This document shows positions 23,601 through 33,089 of a stretch of 64,000 bases of DNA, in pieces. The stretch lies in NCBI GenBank assembly GCA_963556495.2, contig OY747714.1:51655041-51719040 (forward strand), written 5' to 3'. Under the pieces are notes generated by a model that saw only the letters and a program-made list of their open reading frames with translations, was not told the DNA's origin and did no database searches. Each line of letters starts with the position of its first letter. Position 1 is the first letter of the stretch. This DNA is from Valencia hispanica. Its lineage: Eukaryota; Chordata; Actinopteri; Cyprinodontiformes; Valenciidae. Both the position numbers and the translations under genes were made by a program.

Positions 23601-26600
23601 ACGAGGGTGTGGACTACACCGACCTACACCTCAAAAACCTGACCTGCAGGGGGCGCATGGACGAGGAGACCCACATGGTGATGTTCAGCTTCGACAGCAG
23701 CAACCGCTGTGGCACGGATGTCATGGTGGGTTCTGTCCTCCACCTTCCCATGTTCTCTTGTCTGTGATCCTGTTTCAGGATTCTGACCCATCCAAATGTT
23801 TCATCCTGCAGAGCAACAACAATCAGATAATCTACAAGAACACCGTCAGCAACCACGACGGCTCCCCCAACATCATCACTCGGAGAGATCAGGTCTTCAT
23901 CGACTTCTCCTGCATCTACTTGCAGGACGCCATCAAGGCTTTTAAGATCAGTAGCAGGTGTGTGACGGCTTGTGAGACGGATGATAATGATGGCAGGTGT
24001 GTGAGCTAAAGATGCTGAACTATGAACCCTCAGAGTGACGGACACTGATTTATTTTTCTGTCTCGGGTCTGCAGCTCTGTGATCAAAGTCATCACCTCTG
24101 GAGTCTGGAACTACTCCCTGACCATGCAGGCCTACACCGACGCTGCCCGCACCCGGCCAGTGCAGGCCGACACTGAGGTCTGGCTCGACGAGAAGATCTG
24201 GGTGGAGCTGAAGACCAGCGGCCTGGATGGAGATCTGATCTCCATAGTGACCGAGTCCTGCTGGGCAACCAACCAGGAATCAGACAACGGAGGCCTGAGA
24301 TATGACCTGATCAAAAACGGGTGAGAAAGCCAAGAGGGGAAGAGGGGTTAAAGTCAACCGGTAGCTGTTTCTCCTCGGAGTCAGCAAGAGGGTGGAAGGT
24401 TGTGTTCCTGTAACAGCTGACCTATAGAGCGGTTAGAGGGCTTAGTGATCGTAGGTGGTAGCAACGAGAGTCGATCTTCCAGGAAACGTACCCCAATGTT
24501 TAACGCTCGAACAGTAGGAGACGTTGAGGCGCGCATGTGGTTAAAATACCTTCTTTATGCTCTGTTTATTTGGGAATAGAGGAAAAAAAGGCACCTAACT
24601 CCGACGTGCGTCACACGGATGGTTGCGATTGCCTACTGCATCGCACACGGAACAAATAACATAAGGCGCGATTCCACTATTGGAACTTCAGGGTAATTCT
24701 TTTTTTAAAGGTTTTTTGGGCCTGGGTGGCCTTTATTGACAGTGGACAGACTTTTTGAAGGGGGAGAGAGGTGGGGGAAGACATGCGGCAAAGGTCGCTT
24801 GGGACGGGACTCGAACCGGGGACGCCCGCGTTGAGGACTGAAGCATCTGCACATGGGGCGCCCGGTTTAACCACTGCGCCACAGGACGCCCCTCTTCAGG
24901 GTAATTTAACCAGATCTCTTTCTGACAATCTAATCTGTTGGCCCGCTCCTCTCAGCCGCTGTGTCTCCAAACACAATCGGCCCTTTAAGGAATCAGCTAA
25001 AGACATTCGCATATCACGACTGTTTCAGCAGCGGGTAGCATCAATGATCAGTGCTGAAAGGCGCCGAGAACAGCAGAAATAACAGGAGGATTGTTGCTGT
25101 GTTTCTGTTTGCTGTTGTTATAAACTGCTTCACCAGCAACTCTTCTTATTTTTACAAAGCCGGTTGTTTCGCGACGTCTGCTCATTTCCCTGTGAATTAC
25201 AACCAGTCAGCACGACTTAATCACGGCTCCCGCTGAGCGACTCGATTGATTCCGAGTATTTACCCCCAGACTGGTACTAATGGGTTTCTGAAAACGGCTC
25301 TGTCAACCCGGCCCGATGAAGTGGAGACACGCACATATCGGGAAGGTCCGGTTAAATTACCCTAAAGCTCCGAGTCCCAGGGCTGCTCTCTGTGCCTGTT
25401 TAAGCTTATCTTATTCTAATTCCCCCTCTGCCAGAATACTACAATTATCAACATGCATTTACTTATACAGCCTTAGATGAACTTTAAAGAACCCAGTCCT
25501 TTTTATTAGAAAAACAAAATATGTAAATAAGGGGGGATTACATGTTAAAGCCCAGTAACTGGTCCTCCACACCAAAAACAAGTCAGCAAAGATATTTACG
25601 CTACGCATAAATCACGCGAGACGTTTCCGTTTTGACGAGGTAGAAGAAATCTGCTCATAATCTATTTTAAACCGTAATTTTTTTTAGATGATAACATATT
25701 CAATTGTACTTATTTTTTATTCATTTAAAATGAAATTCAAGCTGAACAGAGAACTACATATAAAAATGAAATTAAACGATTACACTTAAAGTACGAACAG
25801 TTCACCTTCTGTGGCCTGACCACAGTCTCACATCTTCCTCCTGCTCCTCATGGAGATGAAATGATCGCCTGCTTGTTCGTAATCAAATAGTTGGATTGAT
25901 GCCGAGGTTGTTGTAATGAGGTTTTGGATTTTTGCCTCGGACAGACGACGTCTCATGGGGGTTTAGATGTTGTTCTGGAGGCTGAATCCGCTGCCACGCT
26001 GGAGACTCTCTGAATGAGCCGTTTCCTGACTAGCAGGCTATCACTTCAGCGGGAGGAAATCCCCCAGCATGTACCGGAGGTTGGTACGACACTCAGGAGC
26101 GACGCGCTCCAAAGCCTCAGTGACTCTTCAACGCGCCGTCAGCTCCCGGTCAGCGGGACGCATCGAGTTCAGTGTCCAGGTCTGAGATGATCATAATTAT
26201 GCTCTCATGATCGATTTAGTTACCTGGACTTTGTGCGTAAAGTTGAGAATGTCAGCGCGTCTGCACCAAGAAGTCAGTGGTGTGAACACCAATCTGTCAA
26301 AATGATATTCGGTGAACGCGACACACTGGGTCTGTAGTTCAGCTGAGGGTAGCTTTAATTAATTTTACCTTGTATAAAGATAACGATATGACCCATTTAA
26401 TGCGTATTACTGTATATCATGGGTCGGCATCTCCGGTCCTCGAGGGTCCTGCTACTTTTGGATATTTAACTTTTGAAGTCCTGGTCATCAAACGTTCATT
26501 GGATTCAGGTGGAGCAGGGATGGCGTTGGAGAGGGGATCATCCTGTCAGATGTGTTGAAGCTGGTTGAACAGCCAGATGATCGTATTGATTCATTCTGCG

Positions 26601-27540
26601 TCATGATTAATGTGTCTTCTCTTGTTAACGAGCAGCTGTGCCAATCCTGCTGACCCGACTGTGAAGGTGGAGGGGAACGGTGAAGGAACCTCCAACTACT
26701 TCTCCTTCAACATGTTCCAGTTCTCTGGGAGGTCTGGGAACATCTACATGCACTGCAAGCTGCAGCTGTGCGTCAAGGAGGGGAACAACTGCATCCCGGT
26801 AAACATCCACCCAGCTCCCCTCTGTTAGCACTCATCAGACCAATCTCTGCATTAACTATCATTTATATAAATATATAATTATATCCTGCGCAGTTTTATT
26901 CACCTAGTCTGAGTTTTAATTAACATATTCTCTCTCAGATCATTTCCTATGATTCATAAAGTATCTATTCTATGCTGTCAGTCAGCCGTGTATGAGCTGG
27001 TTTAGAAATATTTCCCACTAGCAAACAGTATTATGATAATAATAAACATAAAGAGTCATGATTCAGTAACAGTTAGAGGACAACCTGAACCAAAGTAATG
27101 GCAGCACTTTTCTTTTTAGATGAACTAATTGGATCTTGACATATTTTTAAGATTTAATCACTAAATTAACCAGAATTTTGTTGTTTTTAAATCAATTTTA
27201 GATGAAAGTCCAACTGTTTAGTATATGTTGTTCCTCCTGCTGCCAGTGGGGGCAGTGTTTTACAGGATTCAGGTTGTAATCAGGCGATTAACCATCTGAT
27301 TATGGGTGAAAATTATGACCTAACAGAACATCATCGCTTTCGTTGCCTTTATAAAAGGTTCTGGACAGCGAGCCTTGAATCGGACCATAAACGGTTCCTT
27401 TGGTCTGGACCTCTGCGCTAACGTTCTGACTCTGTCTCTTTGTCTTCGTGTTGCAGAAGTGTGACGGAGCTCGGAGACGCAGGTCCATCAGGTCCAGGTA
27501 TGGAGCTCCAGCACACATCAGCATGGTCTGGACCAACTAG
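17673..27540 (+). CDS. Secreted ZP-domain glycoprotein, uromodulin/alpha-tectorin-like
   Basis: Seventeen coding exons join in phase: 17673-17718, 18561-18649, 18728-18952, 19035-19106, 19443-19554, 21828-21954, 22133-22412, 22485-22641, 22735-22822, 22897-22959, 23051-23247, 23324-23458, 23538-23725, 23779-23957, 24075-24320, 26636-26798, 27457-27540 (816 residues). The start gives a signal peptide (MLRPLLYLCALITLTGA). Next comes a novel-looking N-terminal domain of about 150 residues, and a von Willebrand D-like domain (about 230-370; FHGLVTSVPDRCTYSL). A cysteine-rich C8-like region follows, then an EGF-like segment with CSDHEFCGEK, and a ZP domain from about 535 (LVNCLLEDEGVDYTDLHL to CIPKCDG). 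A tetra-arginine site (RRRRS) near the end fits proteolytic release. The family forms extracellular filaments; this member's role is unknown. The 22641 donor (GTCCAG) is weak. At 27497 an in-frame donor (AG|GTATGG) could join 27630-27693 for an alternative tail of similar length. Confidence 0.85.
17775..18535 (+). repeat. 18-bp minisatellite in intron 1 of the ZP-domain gene
   Basis: About 42 copies of TTCTCCAGATGTTAGATG, with AGGTG, CTGGTG and CTAGTG variants. Because 18 is a multiple of 3, both strands stay open as hexapeptide repeats (VLQMLD on +, SNTWRT on -). It lies between the signal-peptide exon and exon 2. Confidence 0.93.
19590..21800 (+). repeat. 10-bp minisatellite in intron 5 of the ZP-domain gene, 2.2 kb
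   Basis: More than 215 copies of a decamer, GGTCAGAACG or AGTCAGAATG, with CT and CA variants. The array starts right after the exon 5 donor (19555) and ends about 30 bases before the exon 6 acceptor (21827), so it fills nearly the whole intron. Confidence 0.95.
24682..25371. mobile_element. MITE-like DNA element with imperfect terminal inverted repeats
   Basis: The sequence GGAACTTCAGGGTAATT(SINE)TAACC on the left matches, inverted, CGGTTAAATTACCCTAAAGCTCC at 25349-25371 over about 22 bases with a few mismatches. There is no transposase frame between them. It is interrupted by the SINE at 24699-24893. Without the SINE the element would be roughly 480 bases. Superfamily not assigned; I could not find a convincing flanking target duplication. 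Confidence 0.5.
24699..24893 (-). mobile_element. tRNA-derived SINE
   Basis: Read on the - strand, the element opens with a tRNA-like head. It has an A-box (TGGCGCAGTGG, complement at 24871-24881) and a B-box (GGTTCGAGTCCC, complement at 24806-24817) about 55 bases apart. A non-tRNA body and an A-rich tail follow (T-run at 24699-24707). It is flanked by perfect 13-bp target-site duplications CTTCAGGGTAATT at 24686-24698 and 24894-24906. Its 3' body resembles the common fish SINE ending in an AATAAAGGCC-like sequence. The perfect duplications suggest a fairly recent insertion. Confidence 0.9.
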
Positions 27541-27935
27541 GTGAGACCAGGGTTCTGACGGGTCACTGCCTCTCTGGTTCTCCTGTTGGAGGAAGAAAAT
27601 CAGCCTCTGTGGTGTTTTTGTCTTCTCAGGTTGGTTCTGATCCAGAGCCTGGAAGTGTCTCAGCTGAAGATGATACTCCAGAACGGTTCATAGAGGAACA
27701 TGGTGGAGGAAGGCCAGACGGGTTGAGTCTGAGCCGGTGGAGGGGATCAGATTCTAATCATTAGGGGGATTTAAAATCATTTAGCTTATTAGAATGAATA
27801 TTAGGATCTGATTATGGGTGAGATGCAGCGATATGGGATAATATTCTTGGTTTGTGGCTGAATTATGAATGATTAATGGTGCGAGGTTTGATTTCTGAAT
27901 AATAAATGCTGTGGAGATCATTGTAATAAAAATCT
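27541..27935 (+). promoter_or_regulatory. 3' UTR and polyadenylation signals of the ZP-domain gene
   Basis: The stop codon is immediately followed by a good donor (TAG|GTGAGA), and an acceptor lies at 27629, so a 3' UTR intron is possible. AATAAA occurs at about 27900 and again near 27925, plausible cleavage signals just before the tetranucleotide cluster. Confidence 0.5.
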
Positions 27936-28027
27936 GAAAATGGAAACAACTGTTTGATGTGCTTTATTTCTAAAAGTGAAGATTTAGCAGGAATAAATAC
28001 GATAATTAAAGTAGCAATAGGTTTTAA

Positions 28028-28253
<226 letters not shown>

Positions 28254-28334
28254 GGAAAGTCTATCAGATGAACTCTGGTCATCCATCCATCCATGGACTC
28301 TGCTAAAATGGATTATTATTCCAGATGTTGTATC

Positions 28335-29512
28335 ACGGCATGGGACAGTATCATGGTATGGGACAGTATCATGGTATGGGACAGTATCATGGTATGGGAC
28401 AGTATGGGACAGTATCATGGTCTGGGACAGTATCACGGTATGGGACAGTATCATGGTATGGGACAGTATGGGACAGTATCATGGTCTGGGACAGTATCAT
28501 GGACTGGGACAGTATCATGGTATGGGACAGTATCATGGTATGGGACAGTATCATGGTATGGGACAGTATCATGGTATGGGACAGTATGGGACAGTATCAT
28601 GGTATGGGACAGTATCATGGAATGGGACAGTATCATGGTATGGGACAGTATCATGGTATGGGACAGTATCACGGTATGGGACAGTATCATGGAATGGGAC
28701 AGTATCATGGTCTGGGACAGTATCATGGTATGGGACAGTATCATGGTATGGGACAGTATCATGGTATGGGACAGTATCATGGTATGGGACAGTATCACGG
28801 TATGGGACAGTATCATGGAATGGGACAGTATCATGGTCTGGGACAGTATCATGGTATGGGACAGTATCATGGTATGGGACAGTATCATGGTATGGGACAG
28901 TATCACGGTATGGGACAGTATGGGACAGTATCATGGAATGGGACAGTATCATGGTCTGGGACAGTATCATGGTATGGGACAGTATCATGGTATGGGACAG
29001 TATCATGGTATGGGACAGTATCATGGTATGGGACAGTATCATGGTCTGGGACAGTATGGGACAGTATCATGGAATGGGACAGTATCATGGTCTGGGACAG
29101 TATCATGGTATGGGACAGTATCATGGTATGGGACAGTATCATGGAATGGGACAGTATCATGGTCTGGGACAGTATGGGACAGTATCATGGTATGGGACAG
29201 TATCATGGTATGGGACAGTATCATGGTATGGGACAGTATCATGGTATGGGACAGTATCATGGTCTGGGACAGTATGGGACAGTATCATGGAATGGGACAG
29301 TATCATGGTCTGGGACAGTATCATGGACTGGGACAGTATCATGGTATGGGACAGTATCATGGTATGGGACAGTATCATGGTATGGGACAGTATCATGGAA
29401 TGGGACAGTATCATGGTCTGGGACAGTATGGGACAGTATCATGGAATGGGACAGTATCATGGTATGGGACAGTATCATGGTATGGGACAGTATCATGGTA
29501 TGGGACAGTATG
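28335..29512 (+). repeat. 18-bp minisatellite
   Basis: About 62 copies of TATGGGACAGTATCATGG, with TCTGGG, AATGGG and CACGG variants and occasional 10-base short units (GGGACAGTAT) that shift the phase. All three + frames stay open for more than 400 codons because of this; they are not genes. Confidence 0.94.
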
Positions 29513-29940
29513 GCCGCCTGTCCCCAGCGGAGAAATGGGGTAAAGACCTCATGGTGTCGGACATATTTTCAGGAGGAATGGGACCAGAATAGAACCGGGC
29601 GTCTTCATGTCCTCCATCCCAGATGTTTTGGGACGAAGAACAAGAACCATTTTCACTTCACCTGTTATTCCTCTGAGTGAACACTAGAGGGAGCAACTGA
29701 GACTAAAGCTGGGTTTTCAGAACATGAGATATTAGAAATATAACCCAGATTTTATGGAACAATTGATGCTTTATTGGTCACAACTCCTAAATAAATCAGA
29801 GCTTGCGGCTCTCATGATGTCAGCGGCTCATCCTAACTCTGATTGGTCGAAGCTGTCCACTTCTCTGCTTCCTTTAACTACATCAGCTCTGTTATCACAC
29901 ACACAGATAATTCCCAGTAAGCCAATCAAACCCTCCCCCC
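29513..29940. other. No gene recognised
   Basis: Short unique stretch between a minisatellite and the candidate regulatory segment. No coding signal. Confidence 0.35.
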
Positions 29941-29944
29941 TCCG

Positions 29945-30505
29945 TGTGTTATTAATGCTGCAGCGCTGACTCAGCAGGACTCTCTCTAATCTGACCCTCC
30001 TCACTTTTCACCCACAGCTCCTCCATTCTTCTTCGTTGGTATTCTTACACTTCCCTCTCTGAGCCTCTCTCCATTGTCTCCTCTCACCCAGCTGCTGCTG
30101 TTCAGCTTCATCCTGACCTCCCGATGGAGGCCTGATATTGTAAAAACGGTGGCGGGTTTTGAGCCAAAGCTCCGGACCTGACCCTGGTTCCTGCTCAGGT
30201 CCGAGTCCGAGTCTCGGCCCGCGGACCTCCTGGGAGTGAGACACAGACGTATCATCCCTCCTATAATCCCTTTATCCCTGTCAGGGTGACAGAGGAGACA
30301 CTCCCTCTCTCCTTCCTCCCGTCCACCCCTCATCTTTCCTTCGCTTTCCTCCTCTTGTCTCCTCTCAGAAGCTTGTTCTTAGGGTACAGGTGTGTTTACG
30401 AGCCTCTGCATGGGGAGTTACCCCGCTGTTTCCATGGTGATGAGTCTGGAGGGCAGTCAGGGGATCTAGGCCACATATAACCCGGGATTATCAGCTGACA
30501 GGTAA
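29945..30505 (+). promoter_or_regulatory. Candidate photoreceptor cis-regulatory segment upstream of cnga1
   Basis: A near-perfect Maf/NRL response element, GCTGACTCAGCA (29965-29976; 12 of 13 bases of the palindromic consensus), lies 9 bases from a CRX-type site CTAATCT (29986-29992). Further TAATCC-type motifs occur near 30261-30272 and, inverted (GGATTA), near 30484-30490. A TATA-like ACATATAA is near 30472, and a strong donor CAG|GTAAGG follows at about 30502. NRL and CRX drive rod genes, and the next gene downstream is the rod channel cnga1. The coding start is 6.9 kb away and no mRNA evidence is available, so this remains a hypothesis. Confidence 0.35.
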
Positions 30506-30649
30506 GGAGATAATGGACATATTTATCATGCATGTTAGAACCTGCAGCCTGTGGGAACCTCAACATGCTGAGATGTTCTGGACCTGCATCGACGTTAAAA
30601 CGTTTAAAGGTCAGAGATTTTCCTTAAGTTTTTGTTGGAAAGCGTCAGT

Positions 30650-32435
30650 AGATCCTCGTTCCTCTGAAGGTCCAGCTGCTCGTTCCTCTGAAGGTCCAGA
30701 TCCTCGTTCCTCTGAAGGTCCAGCTGCTCGTTCCTCTGAAGGTCCAGATCCTTGTTCCTCTGAAGGTCCAGCTGCTCGTTCCTCTAAAGGTCCAGCTGCT
30801 CGTTCCTCTAAAGGTCCAGCTGCTCGTTCCTCTGAAGGTCCAGCTGCTCGTTCCTCTAAAGGTCCAGCTGCTCGTTCCTCTGAAGGTCCAGCTGCTCGTT
30901 CCTCTGAAGGTCCAGCTGCTCGTTCCTCTGAAGTTCCAGCTGCTCGTTCCTCTGAAGGTCCAGCTGCTCGTTCCTCTAAAGGTCCAGCTGCTCGTTCCTC
31001 TAAAGGTCCAGCTGCTCGTTCCTCTGAAGGTCCAGCTGCTCGTTCCTCTAAAGTTCCAGCTGCTCGTTCCTCTGAAGGTCCAGCTGCTCGTTCCTCTGAA
31101 GGTCCAGCTGCTCGTTCCTCTGAAGGTCCAGCTGCTCGTTCCTCTAAAGGTCCAGCTGCTCGTTCCTCTAAAGGTCCAGCTGCTCGTTCCTCTGAAGGTC
31201 CAGCTGCTCGTTCCTCTGAAGGTCCAGCTGCTCGTTCCTCTAAAGGTCCAGCTGCTCGTTCCTCTAAAGGTCCAGCTGCTCGTTCCTCTGAAGGTCCAGC
31301 TCCTCGTTCCTCTAAAGGTCCAGCTCCTCGTTCCTCTAAAGGTCCAGCTGCTCGTTCCTCTGAAGGTCCAGCTGCTCGTTCCTCTGAAGGTCCAGCTGCT
31401 CGTTCCTCTAAAGTTCCAGCTGCTCGTTCCTCTGAAGGTCCAGCTGCTCGTTCCTCTGAAGGTCCAGCTGCTCGTTCCTCTAAAGGTCCAGCTGCTCGTT
31501 CCTCTAAAGGTCCAGCTGCTCGTTCCTCTGAAGTTCCAGCTGCTCGTTCCTCTGAAGGTCCAGCTGCTCGTTCCTCTAAAGGTCCAGCTGCTCGTTCCTC
31601 TGAAGGTCCAGCTGCTCGTTCCTCTGAAGGTCCAGCTGCTCGTTCCTCTGAAGGTCCAGCTGCTCGTTCCTCTGAAGGTCCAGCTGCTCGTTCCTCTAAA
31701 GGTCCAGCTGCTCGTTCCTCTGAAGGTCCAGCTGCTCGTTCCTCTAAAGGTCCAGCTGCTCGTTCCTCTAAAGGTCCAGCTGCTCGTTCCTCTAAAGGTC
31801 CAGCTGCTCGTTCCTCTGAAGGTCCAGCTGCTCGTTCCTCTGAAGGTCCAGCTGCTCGTTCCTCTGAAGGTCCAGCTGCTCGTTCCTCTAAAGGTCCAGC
31901 TGCTCGTTCCTCTAAAGGTCCAGCTGCTCGTTCCTCTGAAGGTCCAGCTGCTCGTTCCTCTGAAGGTCCAGCTGCTCGTTCCTCTAAAGGTCCAGCTGCT
32001 CGTTCCTCTAAAGGTCCAGCTGCTCGTTCCTCTGAAGGTCCAGCTGCTCGTTCCTCTAAAGGTCCAGCTGCTCGTTCCTCTAAAGGTCCAGCTGCTCGTT
32101 CCTCTGAAGGTCCAGCTGCTCGTTCCTCTGAAGGTCCAGCTGCTCGTTCCTCTAAAGTTCCAGCTGCTCGTTCCTCTGAAGGTCCAGCTGCTCGTTCCTC
32201 TGAAGGTCCAGCTGCTCGTTCCTCTAAAGGTCCAGCTGCTCGTTCCTCTGAAGGTCCAGCTGCTCGTTCCTCTGAAGGTCCAGCTGCTCGTTCCTCTGAA
32301 GGTCCAGCTGCTCGTTCCTCTGAAGGTCCAGCTGCTCGTTCCTCTAAAGGTCCAGCTGCTCGTTCCTCTGAAGGTCCAGCTGCTCGTTCCTCTAAAGGTC
32401 CAGCTGCTCGTTCCTCTGAAGGTCCAGCTGGACCT
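30650..32435 (+). repeat. 24-bp minisatellite, about 74 copies
   Basis: Units of GCTGCTCGTTCCTCTGAAGG plus TCCA, with GAAGG/TAAAGG/GAAGTT variants, repeat with exact 24-bp register. Because 24 is a multiple of 3, the + frame reads RSSEGPAA and the - frame reads EERAAGPS for over 600 codons each. The + frame extends from an ATG at 30513, ahead of the array, to a stop at 32529. Nothing else suggests a gene. Confidence 0.93.
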
Positions 32436-32439
32436 GCAG

Positions 32440-33065
32440 CTGAAGGTCTTCTGGTTTTGGTCTCCAGCATCTCTGGACGTCTACAGACTGAAGCATCTCC
32501 AGCTCAGTCAGATTGGATGGAGAACATCTGAGAACGTCAGCTTTCTTCCCCACTGATTCTTACCTGGATTCAGGTCTGGACTTTGACTAGGCCGTTTCTA
32601 ACCCATGGATCTGCTTTGGTCTGAACCATCCCATAATATATCTGGCTGGATGTTCAGGGGAGGTCGTCCTGCTGGAAGGTGAAGCTCCGCCCCAGTCTCA
32701 GGGTCTTCTGCAGCCTCTAGCAGGTTTTAGCTCCACCCATCTTCCCGTCAGCTCTGACCTGCTTCCATGTCCCACAGCATGATGCTGCCACCACCATGTG
32801 TCACTGCAGAGACGGGTTGTTCAGGGTGAACCACAAACGGTTCGGATTCGGTCCACAGAACCATGTTCTACATGTCAGCTGTGTCTCCTACATGAATGAT
32901 GGAATCTGAACTCAGAAGTTCTCTCTACTTTCTTCTTGTCACTGTTCCATAAAACACCTGAGCTGCTGATCTCTGCAGCTCCTCCAGAGCTTCTCTGGTT
33001 AAAGCTCTCCTGTCAGTCCAGGTGGAAATCCTGGTAGGACAGCAGGTGGACCATCCTCTCTCCAG
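32440..33065. mobile_element. Degraded copy of a widespread teleost repeat
   Basis: Phrases such as CAGCTCAGTCAGATTGGATGG, TTCAGGTCTGGACTTTGACT, CTGCTGGAAGGTGAAGCTCC and CACAGCATGATGCTGCCACC in this order are the hallmark of a dispersed, non-coding DNA element seen throughout fish genomes. This copy is shortened by deletions. The family is recognised from memory and its superfamily is not named. Confidence 0.6.
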
Positions 33066-33089
33066 GTCCAGATAATGGACTGATCAGAG

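Larger units (their letters stand above)
24321..26635. other. Large intron 15 of the ZP-domain gene
   Basis: At 2.3 kb this intron is long among many introns of about 70-100 bases. It owes its size to mobile DNA: a MITE-like element with a nested SINE (24682-25371). The rest (25375-26630) has no coding or repeat signal that I recognise. Confidence 0.6.

Noticed and set aside
24790..24893. A functional tRNA gene on the - strand
   Set aside because: A- and B-boxes are present, but the cloverleaf arms do not pair well. The sequence continues into a SINE body with an A-tail and target duplications.
30513..32531. 672-residue + frame as a real repetitive protein gene
   Set aside because: The mirror frame on the - strand is equally open, and there is no signal peptide, splice context or recognised domain. 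It is kept only as a low-interest finding.
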